Source: Gemmatimonadaceae bacterium | GTDB lineage: Bacteria > Gemmatimonadota > Gemmatimonadetes > Gemmatimonadales > Gemmatimonadaceae | Assembly (NCBI GenBank): GCA_036504815.1 | Contig: DASXUN010000030.1 | Span: 62,001-126,000, forward strand | Direction of reading: 5' to 3' | Length of the DNA: 64,000 nt | Position numbers and translations under genes: made by a program | In this document: positions 8,294 through 16,971 of the stretch, piece by piece | How the letters are laid out: every line of letters begins with the position of its first letter | Numbering within the stretch: position 1 is the stretch's first letter | Notes under the pieces: generated by a model | Seen by the model: only the letters and a program-made list of their open reading frames with translations | Database searches by the model: none | What the model was told of the DNA's origin: nothing

Positions 8294-9466
8294 ATGCCGC
8301 CGCACCGCACACCCGCCAGCGCACCGCGTGACGCGCTGATCATCACCGCGCCGGGCCTCGAGGCGCTGGCCCGGCGGGAGCTGGCCGCCCTTGGCATCAC
8401 CGTGAGTGGCGAGGAGCCGGGAGCGGTGTCGGCGACCGTCAGCGCGCGTGACGTGATGCGCGCCAACCTGCACCTGCGGACGGCGAGCCGCGTGGTGCTG
8501 CGCGTGGCGGAGTTCAAGGCGCTGAACTTCGCCGACGTCGAGCGGCACGCGAAACGGGTTCCGTGGGAGACGGTCGTCACCGTCGGGCAGCGGGTCCGCT
8601 TTCGGGTCACCTGCCGAAAGTCGCGTCTCTATCACTCCGGCGCGGTGGCGCAGCGGCTGACCGAGGCGCTGGCCGCGCGCATCCCCGGGATTGCGTCCGC
8701 CGACGCAGAGCGGTCCGATGAAGACGAAGGCGGCGCCGAGCAACTGTTCATCGTGCGCGTCTTCCGCGATCGCCTGCTGCTGAGCGCCGACACGTCAGGC
8801 GAACTGCTGCATCGCCGCGGCTACCGGCAGGCGACGGCGAAGGCGCCGCTGCGTGAGACGCTGGCAGCCGCGATGCTGCTGGGCGCGAACTGGGACGGGA
8901 CGACACCGCTGGTCGATCCGATGTGCGGATCGGGGACCATCCCCATCGAAGCCGCCATGCTGGCCCGCCGCCTCGCGCCGGGGCGCGCGCGGTCGTTCGC
9001 CTTCGAACGCTGGCCGGCGCACGACACGGCGATGTGGAAGGCGGTGCGCGACGAGGCGCTGGCGAAGGAACGGCCGGCGCCCGGCGTTCCCATCGCGGCC
9101 TCCGATCGCGATGCGGGCGCCGTGGCCGCGACCATCGCGAACGCGGCCCGGGCCGGCGTGACCGCCGACGTTGCGGTCGCGCAGCAGTCGGTGAGCGCGC
9201 TGCGCGTGAGCGAAGGCCCGGGACTGCTGATCGTGAATCCTCCCTACGGCATTCGTGTCGGCGACAAGGCGCCGCTGCGCAACCTGTTCGCGCAGCTGGG
9301 CAACGTCGCGCGCGCGCAGGCGGCCGGCTGGCGCCTCGCGATGCTGAGCGCCGATCGCGATCTCGAGCGGCAGCTGCGCCTGCCGCTCACGGAACAATGG
9401 AAGTCGACGAACGGCGGGATTCCCGTGCGTCTTGTCACGGCGGAGGTGCCGGGCGATGACCGATGA
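8294..9466 (+). CDS. THUMP-domain RNA guanine-N2 methyltransferase (RlmL/YpsC type)
   Basis: Soluble enzyme expected to methylate a guanine base in 23S rRNA or tRNA using SAM. The 390-residue protein has an N-terminal ferredoxin-like and THUMP region (about residues 10-165) that binds RNA, then a Rossmann methyltransferase fold. Motif I is D-P-M-C-G-S-G-T-I-P-I-E-A-A near residue 208 and the catalytic motif IV is N-P-P-Y near residue 315, the form used by N2-guanine and N6-adenine methyltransferases. Length and order match Bacillus YpsC and the N-terminal half of E. coli RlmL. GTG 8270 is an alternative start. Its end overlaps the MOSC gene by 11 bases. Confidence 0.9.
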   Translation: MPPHRTPASAPRDALIITAPGLEALARRELAALGITVSGEEPGAVSATVSARDVMRANLHLRTASRVVLRVAEFKALNFADVERHAKRVPWETVVTVGQRVRFRVTCRKSRLYHSGAVAQRLTEALAARIPGIASADAERSDEDEGGAEQLFIVRVFRDRLLLSADTSGELLHRRGYRQATAKAPLRETLAAAMLLGANWDGTTPLVDPMCGSGTIPIEAAMLARRLAPGRARSFAFERWPAHDTAMWKAVRDEALAKERPAPGVPIAASDRDAGAVAATIANAARAGVTADVAVAQQSVSALRVSEGPGLLIVNPPYGIRVGDKAPLRNLFAQLGNVARAQAAGWRLAMLSADRDLERQLRLPLTEQWKSTNGGIPVRLVTAEVPGDDR

Positions 9467-9932
9467 GCAGGGCGTGATCGTCTCCATCAACGTGTCGCGC
9501 GGCGGAGTGCCCAAGCTACCGGTGCAATCGGCGCGCATCAGCGCGGGCGGCCTTGAAGGCGACGGCCAGCGCGACCTGCGCCATCACGGCGGGCCCGACC
9601 GGGCGGTATGTCTCTACGCGATCGAGCGCATCGAGAGCCTGCGACACGAAGGGCACCCTGTTGCACCGGGCACGACGGGCGAGAATCTCACCATTCGCGG
9701 TCTCGACTGGGACGCAATCATCCCCGGCGCTCGCCTGCTGGTCGGCGACGTCATGATCGAGATCACCGGGTATGCGTCTCCCTGCACGAGCATCCGGCCG
9801 TCATTTGCCGATGCCGACTCCACGCGCATCTCCCAGAAGGTGCATCCGGGATGGAGCCGCGTGTACGGGCGGGTCCTCGGCGAAGGCGAGTTGAACTGTG
9901 GAGACGCCGTGCGCCTGAGCGTGCCCGGCTGA
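9456..9932 (+). CDS. MOSC domain protein
   Basis: A 158-residue stand-alone MOSC domain, related to the C-terminal part of molybdenum cofactor sulfurase and to YiiM-type enzymes that bind molybdenum cofactor. Visible marks are the S-x-G-G-x-P-K start, G-G-L-x-G-D-x-Q-x-D-x-x-H-H-G-G-P-D-R-A-V near residues 30-50, the G-E-N-L-T segment, and the conserved Cys near residue 110 in S-P-C-T-S-I, the residue thought to carry sulfur. Physiological substrate unknown; N-hydroxylated compounds are reduced by relatives. It overlaps the end of the RNA methyltransferase gene, a coupling that is probably only translational. Confidence 0.9.
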   Translation: MTDEQGVIVSINVSRGGVPKLPVQSARISAGGLEGDGQRDLRHHGGPDRAVCLYAIERIESLRHEGHPVAPGTTGENLTIRGLDWDAIIPGARLLVGDVMIEITGYASPCTSIRPSFADADSTRISQKVHPGWSRVYGRVLGEGELNCGDAVRLSVPG

Positions 9933-9955
9933 GCATCGCGGATCGGCCGAGCAAT

Positions 9956-9978
9956 GCGCGGCGGCACCGCCGCCGCGC
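9956..9978. terminator. Hairpin between convergent MOSC and porin genes
   Basis: A perfect 10-base-pair GC stem (9956-9965 with 9969-9978) around a three-base ACC loop sits in the 51-base gap between two genes that end towards each other. There is no long T tract, so it is a likely but not proven bidirectional terminator. Confidence 0.55.
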
Positions 9979-9983
9979 GTTCG

Positions 9984-11282
9984 CTAGAACTCGAAGCCCA
10001 CGCCGACGTTCAGGTGATCGTTCGTCCAGGACCGCGCCGTGTACGTGGTGGTCATGCGACGCCACTCGAAGCTCAGCACCAGTGGGCCGCCGGGATGCGC
10101 AATGGCGTGCATTTCGCTCGAGACATTCTTGAGCCGTCCCGACGCCGGCAGATCCGCGTCCCGGGGGTCGTCAAACCCGTAGCCGGCGCCGAGCAGCAGG
10201 CGCGGTGACGGCTTCACGTTGACCTGTCCCCAGCCGCCGCTGCCGCGCACCACCACACCGCCCCTGCCATAAAGCTGCCCAACCTGGCCGCCGCCGAGGA
10301 CGCGCATGCCTTGCCCGCTGAACCACTCGCCGCGGGCCTCCACATGGCGCCCGAGGGGCACGAGCGCATCGAGCGTGACGGCGTGATTCTCGAGCATCGA
10401 GTCGCGTGCGGGCGAGAGCCATCCGACGTGATAGCCAAGGCCGATCTCTCCCAGCGACTCGTCCTCGCCCCAGCGGGCCCGCACCCGTCCTTCGAGATAC
10501 GGCCGGCGCGCGCGCTCGGCGGCGTCAAAGTCGGTGTCGAAAGTGCCCACCGACTCGCCGGTCATCGGGGCGAGGATGGCGCCGGCAACTCCCCAACGGA
10601 CCTTCCCCGGGCGCTCGACAGTCAGCCGCACCTGCGGCATCCAGTACCACGTGTTGCCAGCGGCGGTGAATACGGGCGTGCCGACGCCGGCGAGCGAGAC
10701 GGGGTTCAGGTTCGAGACCAGCGGCTGTTCCTGGCCGAGCAGCAGTTCCGCACGCGGCCACGTGAGCACGGCGCGGGCGGTCCGCATGCGAATGAGCGGC
10801 AGGGTGCGTCCGCCGATGTTCGCCAGTTGGCCGCCGTAGAAATCGACGTCAAGGTCGCCGAGGAATTCGGCGCCCATCACGTGCGACGAGGTCACCGAGA
10901 GTCCGAGCGTCGTCTGGCGAATGGTCATGCCCGCGCCGCCGTAGTTCGAGCTGTAGCCCGTGTCGGAACGGACGATGAACGGCACGTCGGCATTGTTCGT
11001 GCGCCGCGTGTTGGCAAAGGCGTTCATCAGCACTCGGCCGTGGAGTTCGACGGTCATGCCGGACTTCGATTTCACCGACGACTCACCCTGCGCGGCCAGC
11101 TGCTGCCGCAGCATCTCGATCATTTCCTCGGCGCGCTCAAGCCGGGCGCCGAGCGAATCGATGGCGGCCTTGGTGCTGTCGGGTTTCTGCCCGGCGGCCG
11201 CGGCAGGCAGGGCGGCCAGCGCAAGGATCAGCGGCGCGCAGCGTCGCGCCAGGGTGCTTGACCGAGGTATTCGCAATGTCAT
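9984..11282 (-). CDS. Outer-membrane porin-like beta-barrel protein
   Basis: A 432-residue exported protein. It begins with a basic, hydrophobic signal ending near A-A-A-A-G-Q, then a short helical coiled-coil segment at about residues 30-60 (L-G-A-R-L-E-R-A-E-E-M), then a long run of alternating hydrophobic/polar strands rich in Gly, Tyr and Trp, ending in Phe (G-V-G-F-E-F), the usual signature recognised by the outer-membrane assembly machinery. This plan resembles trimeric porins with an N-terminal coiled coil (DcaP-like). Solute unknown. ATG 11282 is only 33 bases from the divergent cupredoxin start. A longer upstream frame overlaps that gene and is spurious. Confidence 0.82.
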   Translation of the reverse strand: MTLRIPRSSTLARRCAPLILALAALPAAAAGQKPDSTKAAIDSLGARLERAEEMIEMLRQQLAAQGESSVKSKSGMTVELHGRVLMNAFANTRRTNNADVPFIVRSDTGYSSNYGGAGMTIRQTTLGLSVTSSHVMGAEFLGDLDVDFYGGQLANIGGRTLPLIRMRTARAVLTWPRAELLLGQEQPLVSNLNPVSLAGVGTPVFTAAGNTWYWMPQVRLTVERPGKVRWGVAGAILAPMTGESVGTFDTDFDAAERARRPYLEGRVRARWGEDESLGEIGLGYHVGWLSPARDSMLENHAVTLDALVPLGRHVEARGEWFSGQGMRVLGGGQVGQLYGRGGVVVRGSGGWGQVNVKPSPRLLLGAGYGFDDPRDADLPASGRLKNVSSEMHAIAHPGGPLVLSFEWRRMTTTYTARSWTNDHLNVGVGFEF

Positions 11283-11315
11283 AACGTGGCCCTGTCCCTT
11301 TTCGGTTACGAAAGC

Positions 11316-12014
11316 ATGACGCGCTCCCCCCGCATACGGCAATGCCTGCCGGTGCTCACGCTTGTCACGATCCTGGCGTTGCCGACCGCCCTCGCCGCGC
11401 AGGGGGCGGTCAGTGGACGCGTGACGATGACCGAGCGCCCCGGAGACGTCACCGCAGACATCGGGAACACGGTCGTCTATCTGCTCCCCGCCGACGGCCG
11501 GACGCTGCGCACCACCTCCGCCAAGGTACCGATCGCGATGAATGGCAAGGAGTTCCGGCCGCACGTGCGGGTGGTGACGCCGGGAAGCGCGGTGGAATAT
11601 CCCAATCAGGATCCGTTCAGCCACAACATCTTCTCCACGGCGCCCGGCGCGGCGTTCGACCTCGGGACGTACCCCAACGGTGTCTCGCGGGCCGCCACCT
11701 TCAGGAAGACGGGGGCGTTCCCCATCTACTGCAACATTCACGCACGGATGACGGCGTACGTCGTGGTGGTGCCCACGCCGTATCACACGATGGCGGGGAA
11801 CGATGGCCGATGGACGATCGACGGGGTGGCGGGGGGAAGCTACGAGTTGCATGTCTGGCACGAACGGGCGCCTGAAGTCGTGACACCGGTGACCGTGACG
11901 GCCACCGGGATTGAAGGCCTCGCCACGACGCTCGATGCTCGCGGCTTCGTGGCCGGAGCGCACAAGAACAAGTTCGGCAAGGAATACACCAGCACCGGCA
12001 AGGATCGGTACTGA
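11316..12014 (+). CDS. Exported cupredoxin (plastocyanin/azurin-like copper protein)
   Basis: A 232-residue periplasmic protein with a signal peptide ending near A-L-A-A-Q. The type-1 copper ligand set is visible: His103 in F-S-H-N-I-F, then Cys139, His142 and Met145 in Y-C-N-I-H-A-R-M. After the copper site a C-terminal carboxypeptidase-regulatory-like beta domain is suggested by G-R-W-T-I-D-G-V-A-G-G-S-Y. Such proteins are found in electron transfer and in clusters labelled methylamine utilisation, but no such enzyme is here. ATG 11316 begins the signal; another ATG at 11286 would add ten residues and leave only three bases to the porin start. The kinase gene follows after one base. Confidence 0.88.
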   Translation: MTRSPRIRQCLPVLTLVTILALPTALAAQGAVSGRVTMTERPGDVTADIGNTVVYLLPADGRTLRTTSAKVPIAMNGKEFRPHVRVVTPGSAVEYPNQDPFSHNIFSTAPGAAFDLGTYPNGVSRAATFRKTGAFPIYCNIHARMTAYVVVVPTPYHTMAGNDGRWTIDGVAGGSYELHVWHERAPEVVTPVTVTATGIEGLATTLDARGFVAGAHKNKFGKEYTSTGKDRY

Positions 12015-12015
12015 C

Positions 12016-14055
12016 TTGATTCCTCCGCTCTTTGCCTTGCAGCGCGGCTCGCTGACGTGGAGGATCTTCCTGTCCACGGCCGCCGTCGTCACGACCGTGC
12101 TCGCGGCCACGCTGGCCGTCACGGCGCTCGAAGCGAACCGGACGGCGGACGCGGCGGTGGACCGGGCGCTGCGCTCAACCCGCGAGCAGGCACTGCAGAT
12201 CCTGGTGTCGCGTTCGCGCGCCCTTCGCGGCGGCGCGGAAGTGTTCGTGCAGAACCCCAACTTTCGGGCGCTCGTCCAGCGGCGCGATCTCAGCAGCATG
12301 CTGGATCAGTCGCAGGAGGCGGCCGCGCAGCTCGGCGTGCAATGGGCGCAGATCACCGACGCCGCCGGCATCCGGCTGGCCAAGAGTGATGATCCCGGAG
12401 CCCCAGCCGACACGCTGGCCGGCTCCGCCCTCATCCAGTCGGCACTGCAGGGCAACTCCAGCGACGGCATCATCGTCATCGGCGATTCCGCGCTGGCACA
12501 GGCGGTCACCGTTCCCATCGTCGGTGCCGGCGCGATTGCCGGCGTGCTGATGGCGGTCACGCCGATCGATGCGAGCGTCGCCGCGGCGATCAAGCGGAAT
12601 GCGCAGGGCGACGTGGACATCGCATTCTTCGTGCGGCAGGCATCGGGAACGGCGCGGCTCTTCACCACGACCCTGCAGCGCACCGAAGACCTGGAGGCGC
12701 TGGTGCGCGCGCTGCCGCCCAGCGCCAATCCGGGCACCGGCGACACGCTCGCGGCGGCCAACGGCGCTGTCCGCACCAATCCGGTGATCGGGGAGGAGCA
12801 CTACGTGGCGCTGGCCGAGCCGCTGCGCTCGGTGTCAGGCGTCGAGTACGGCGGCCTCGTCCTGCTTCGCAATCGCGACGTCGAGTTCGCCGCGTTCAAC
12901 CGGCTGCGCAGCACCATTCTCTTTGGCGGACTCTTCGGCCTCCTGCTCGCCGCGCTCGCGGCGGCGGCGATTGCGCGCCAGATCACGCGACCCATTGGCG
13001 CGCTCGTCGACGCCACGCGGCGCGCGGCGGATGGCGACTACGGCGCCGACATCACGGGATCGGGCGCCGACGAGGTGGGCCGGCTGGCCGACGCGTTCCG
13101 GGCGATGCTGCACGACCTGCGCGAGAAGCAGGCGATGGTCGAGTTCCTCTCCGGCGGTGCTCCGTCCGAGGCGATGACCGTGCAATTGGCGCAGATGCGC
13201 TCCTCGATCCAGCTGGCAGCGCGCGAGGCGGGGATCACGCCCGGCATGCGCTTTGCCGATCGCTATGATGTCAAGGAAGTCCTTGGCATAGGGGGAATGG
13301 GGTCCGTCTTCAAGGCGGTGGACATCGAACTCGGCGAGGTCATTGCCATCAAGACCTTGCGCCGCGACTTCGTCTCGATGGACCCCTCGGCGGTGGAGCG
13401 ATTCAAGAGCGAGATCCGTCTGGCGCGCCGCATCTCGCACCGCAACGTCGTGCGCACGCACGATCTGGGGGAACACGGCGGCGTCTACTTCATCACCATG
13501 GAGTACGTCGAGGGGCCGTCGCTCAAGCAGATCATCCGCGACCGCGGTCGGCTGCCGGTGGCCGTCACGCTGACGGTCGGCAAGCAGCTCTGCCGGGCCC
13601 TCGAGGTGGCGCATGAGCAGGGAATCATCCACCGCGACATCAAGCCCGCGAACATCGTCGTGGAAGCCGACGGCGTGCTGAAGGTGATGGACTTCGGCAT
13701 CGCGCGGCTGTCCTCCACGCAGAGCGGCATGACCCAGACCGGCATGCTGGTCGGCACCCCGGCGTATATGGCGCCGGAGCAGCTCATCGGGCAGGACATC
13801 GACGTCCGCGCCGATCTGTATGCCGTCGGCTGCGTGCTGTACGAATGTCTCGCCGGCCGGCCGCCGCACGTCGCGGAGTCGGCGATCACGCTGATCGCGA
13901 AGGTGTTCGAAGAGACCCCGAAGCCGCCCTCGGCCTGGAACGAGGAAGTGCCGCCGGCGCTGGACGCGCTCGTCATGCGCCTGCTGTCGGCCGACCGGAA
14001 CGCGCGGCCGGCCGATGCGCTGAGCCTCCACGACCTCCTGGCCGCCATCGAGTAG
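12016..14055 (+). CDS. Membrane sensor-HAMP-Ser/Thr protein kinase
   Basis: A 679-residue receptor kinase. Order: membrane helix at about 11-37; an extracytoplasmic sensing region to about 298 that looks like a Cache-type domain; second helix at about 300-322; HAMP linker to about 372; then a full eukaryotic-type kinase domain from about 417. The kinase has the glycine loop G-I-G-G-M-G-S-V, the ATP Lys in I-A-I-K near 445, H-R-D-I-K-P-A-N near 540 and D-F-G near 558, so it should be active. Most bacterial kinases of this class have the kinase first and the sensor outside at the C terminus; here the order is that of histidine kinases. The TTG start at 12016 is inferred: the frame overlaps the cupredoxin gene further upstream, and AAGGA lies 11 bases before it. 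Confidence 0.9.
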   Translation: MIPPLFALQRGSLTWRIFLSTAAVVTTVLAATLAVTALEANRTADAAVDRALRSTREQALQILVSRSRALRGGAEVFVQNPNFRALVQRRDLSSMLDQSQEAAAQLGVQWAQITDAAGIRLAKSDDPGAPADTLAGSALIQSALQGNSSDGIIVIGDSALAQAVTVPIVGAGAIAGVLMAVTPIDASVAAAIKRNAQGDVDIAFFVRQASGTARLFTTTLQRTEDLEALVRALPPSANPGTGDTLAAANGAVRTNPVIGEEHYVALAEPLRSVSGVEYGGLVLLRNRDVEFAAFNRLRSTILFGGLFGLLLAALAAAAIARQITRPIGALVDATRRAADGDYGADITGSGADEVGRLADAFRAMLHDLREKQAMVEFLSGGAPSEAMTVQLAQMRSSIQLAAREAGITPGMRFADRYDVKEVLGIGGMGSVFKAVDIELGEVIAIKTLRRDFVSMDPSAVERFKSEIRLARRISHRNVVRTHDLGEHGGVYFITMEYVEGPSLKQIIRDRGRLPVAVTLTVGKQLCRALEVAHEQGIIHRDIKPANIVVEADGVLKVMDFGIARLSSTQSGMTQTGMLVGTPAYMAPEQLIGQDIDVRADLYAVGCVLYECLAGRPPHVAESAITLIAKVFEETPKPPSAWNEEVPPALDALVMRLLSADRNARPADALSLHDLLAAIE

Positions 14056-14142
14056 CTGGCGCCACCGCGCAAACGCGCGTTTCGGGTCGGCCCGGGGGCG
14101 TGAAGTGCGGCGGTCCCGCTCTCGGATCGCCCCCGCCCTGAT

Positions 14143-14148
14143 TAGATT
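14143..14148 (+). promoter_or_regulatory. Candidate -10 box for sucA
   Basis: TAGATT ends nine bases before the sucA ATG, with no ribosome-binding sequence between, which suggests transcription starts at or next to the start codon. No good -35 is seen. Confidence 0.4.
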
Positions 14149-14157
14149 CCTGCTGTT

Positions 14158-16947
14158 ATGAGCCTCCCAGTCTCTTCCGTCTTCAACGACGGCTACATCG
14201 CCGAACAGTTCGAGGCCTACCGCCGCGATCCGAACTCGGTGGATGAGTCCTGGCGACAGATCTTCCGCCTCGCCGAAGCGCTCGGCGGCGCCACGCCGGC
14301 CCGAGCAGCGGTGCCGATGGCCGCGCCGGGCGGGGACGCACAGGAGTTTGCCCGCAAGGTGGCGGGCGTGGCGCGCTACACCGCCGCCATTCGCCGGTAT
14401 GGACACCTCGCGGTGCAACTCGATCCGCTCGGTACGCCGCCCCCCGGGGCCGTCGAGCTGACGCTCGAACACTACGGCATCACGGATGCCGATCTGGACC
14501 TGGTGACCGGCGCGGCCATCGACTTCCCGCACCTCGCCACGGCGCGCGACGTCGCCGAGCGTCTCAAGTTCCGCTACACGCGCAACCTTGCGGCGGAGTT
14601 CGTCCACTGCGGGTCGGAGGAGGAGCGCCAGTGGTTCCGCGCGGTCTTCACCGCGGAGCAGCTGACGCGACCGCTGACCGTCGAGGAGAAGCACACCGTG
14701 CTCCGCCGCCTCTCTGAGGTGGACGGGTTCGAGCGGTTCCTCGGCAAGGCGTACGTCGGCTACAAACGATTCTCGATCGAGGGAACCGACGCCCTCGTGC
14801 CGATGCTCGACAGCGCGCTGGACGAAGCCGCGACGGTGGGCGTACGCCACGTGGCAATCTCCATGGCGCACCGTGGGCGGCTCAGCGTGCTCACCCATAT
14901 CCTGGGCAAGCCGTTCGAGCAGGTATTTGCCGAGTTCGAGGGCCGGCACGATCACCTCGACGGCACGTCGACGGGCGACGTGAAGTACCACCTGGGCTTC
15001 GAGGGATCAAAGGTTGCCGCGAACGGCGCGACGCTCGACGTCTCGCTCACGCCGAATCCGAGTCACCTCGAAGTGGTCAATCCGGTGCTGATGGGACTGG
15101 CACGCGCCGAGCAGCGCGTTGCCGGACATCCGCTCGACCGTGATGAGCGCACCGTGATTCCGGTGTGCATCCACGGCGACGCGGCCTTCCCCGGCGAAGG
15201 GATCGTGGCCGAGACGCTGAACCTGTCGCGCCTCGACGGCTACTCGGTGGGCGGCACGGTGCACATCATCGTGAACAACCAGGTCGGCTTCACCACCGAC
15301 CCCACCGATTCGCGCTCGACGCGCTATGCGAGTGACCTCGCGAAGGGCTTCGAGATCCCGGTGATCCACGTGAATGCGGATGATGCCGAAGCGTGCGTGG
15401 CGGCCATGCGCATCGCCGTGGCGTACCGGCAGCAGTTCAAGCGCGACTTCCTCATCGACCTGGTCGGTTATCGCCGTCACGGGCACAACGAGGGCGACGA
15501 GCCCACGTACACACAGCCCCTGCAGTACGAGCTGATCAAGAAGCATCCAACGCCGCGCCAGGTGTGGGGCCAGCGGCTGATCGCCGAGGGCGCGGCGACG
15601 CAGGCGGACGTCGACGCGGCGGAGCGCGCAGTCGCCGAACGGCTGCAGGCGATTCATGCCGCCATGCCGCGCGGAGAGTCCGCGGCACCGCATGCGCCAT
15701 CGCACGAGGGCGAAGCGCCGGCCTTCCCGCCGATTGCCGGCACGGCGGTGCGCGCCGAAACGCTGGCGGCGCTGAACGAGCAGCTGCTGCAGTATCCCGC
15801 CGATTTCGCGCCGCACCCGCGTCTGGCCAAGCAGCTGGAGCGCCGGCGCGACGCGCTGGGCGACACGGGCGGCATCGACTGGGGACATGCGGAAGCGCTC
15901 GCCTTCGGATCGCTCATCGCCACCGGCACCTCGGTGCGCCTCACGGGGCAGGACGCCGAACGCGGCACGTTCTCGCACCGGCACGCGGTGCTGAGCGACG
16001 TGAAGACCGGGCGCAAGTACGTGCCGCTGCAGCACCTCCCCAGCGCGACGGCGACGCTTGAGATCCACAACTCCGCCCTCAGCGAGATGGCGGTGATGGG
16101 CTTCGAGTATGGCTTTAGCGTGGCCGCCCGGGACACGCTGACGCTGTGGGAAGGACAGTTCGGCGACTTCGTGAACGTGGCGCAGCCGATGATCGACCAA
16201 TTCCTCGTGGCCGACCGCGCCAAGTGGGGGCAGGACAGCGGGCTCGTCCTGCTGTTGCCGCACGGCTACGAAGGGCAGGGACCGGAGCACTCGAGCGCAC
16301 GCCTCGAGCGTTTCCTGCAGCTGTGCGCCGAGAACAACATGACGGTGGCGTATCCCTCGACGCCGGCGCAGTACTTCCACCTCCTGCGCTGGCAGGCGCG
16401 GCGCGAGCCTCGCCGGCCGCTCATCCTCATGCAGCCCAAGTCGCTGTTGCGCCTGCCGCAGGCGGCGTCACGGCTCGCCGATCTTGCGACGGGGACGTTT
16501 CAGCCCGTCATCGACGATCCGCGTGGCGAGAGCAAGCGCGAGCAGGTGCGCCGCCTCGTGTTCTGCACCGGCAAGGTCTATTACGACCTGATGGCCAAGG
16601 AGCCGGGCGATCACGTGGCGGTGGTGCGGGTGGAGGCGCTGTACCCCTGGCCGCTCGACGATGTGTCACGCCTCGTCGACCGCTACCCGAACATCGACGA
16701 AGTGGCGTGGGTGCAGGAAGAACCCAAGAACATGGGGGCGTGGAGCTACGTGGCACCGCGTCTCCGCGTCGCGGCGGGCAATGCCCTGGTCATCCGCTAC
16801 ATCGGGCGGCCGGAGCGGGCGAGCCCGGCCGAGGGCTATCCCAAGGCGCACGCGGACGAGCAAGGGCGTATCGTGCAGGACGCGCTCGAGGTACCGCCGC
16901 CACGTGGCGGCGCCGGCACGCGGCGCTCGGCCGCACTCGCGAAGTAG
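14158..16947 (+). CDS. sucA: 2-oxoglutarate dehydrogenase E1 component
   Basis: Thiamine-diphosphate decarboxylase of the 2-oxoglutarate dehydrogenase complex in the citric acid cycle. At 929 residues it matches the E. coli enzyme in length. It has the short N-terminal segment (Y-I-A-E-Q-F-E-A-Y-R-x-D-P) that binds the E2 core, A-H-R-G-R-L-x-V-L near residue 240, the thiamine-binding G-D-A-A-F-x-G-E-G and N-N-Q-V-G-F-T-T-D segments near residues 340-380, G-H-N-E-G-D-E-P near 440 and a C-terminal transketolase-like half with H-G-Y-E-G-Q-G-P-E-H-S near 700. The partner genes sucB and lpd are not in the window. Confidence 0.97.
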   Translation: MSLPVSSVFNDGYIAEQFEAYRRDPNSVDESWRQIFRLAEALGGATPARAAVPMAAPGGDAQEFARKVAGVARYTAAIRRYGHLAVQLDPLGTPPPGAVELTLEHYGITDADLDLVTGAAIDFPHLATARDVAERLKFRYTRNLAAEFVHCGSEEERQWFRAVFTAEQLTRPLTVEEKHTVLRRLSEVDGFERFLGKAYVGYKRFSIEGTDALVPMLDSALDEAATVGVRHVAISMAHRGRLSVLTHILGKPFEQVFAEFEGRHDHLDGTSTGDVKYHLGFEGSKVAANGATLDVSLTPNPSHLEVVNPVLMGLARAEQRVAGHPLDRDERTVIPVCIHGDAAFPGEGIVAETLNLSRLDGYSVGGTVHIIVNNQVGFTTDPTDSRSTRYASDLAKGFEIPVIHVNADDAEACVAAMRIAVAYRQQFKRDFLIDLVGYRRHGHNEGDEPTYTQPLQYELIKKHPTPRQVWGQRLIAEGAATQADVDAAERAVAERLQAIHAAMPRGESAAPHAPSHEGEAPAFPPIAGTAVRAETLAALNEQLLQYPADFAPHPRLAKQLERRRDALGDTGGIDWGHAEALAFGSLIATGTSVRLTGQDAERGTFSHRHAVLSDVKTGRKYVPLQHLPSATATLEIHNSALSEMAVMGFEYGFSVAARDTLTLWEGQFGDFVNVAQPMIDQFLVADRAKWGQDSGLVLLLPHGYEGQGPEHSSARLERFLQLCAENNMTVAYPSTPAQYFHLLRWQARREPRRPLILMQPKSLLRLPQAASRLADLATGTFQPVIDDPRGESKREQVRRLVFCTGKVYYDLMAKEPGDHVAVVRVEALYPWPLDDVSRLVDRYPNIDEVAWVQEEPKNMGAWSYVAPRLRVAAGNALVIRYIGRPERASPAEGYPKAHADEQGRIVQDALEVPPPRGGAGTRRSAALAK

Positions 16948-16971
16948 CAGGAGTCTTCCGGAGGAATCCGC

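Noticed and set aside
11283-12299. N-terminal extension of the porin frame
   Set aside because: It runs through the cupredoxin and kinase genes; a clear signal peptide starts at 11282.
12835-14991. A 718-codon open frame on the minus strand
   Set aside because: It runs against the kinase and sucA genes and has no recognisable domain; long antisense frames are common in GC-rich DNA.
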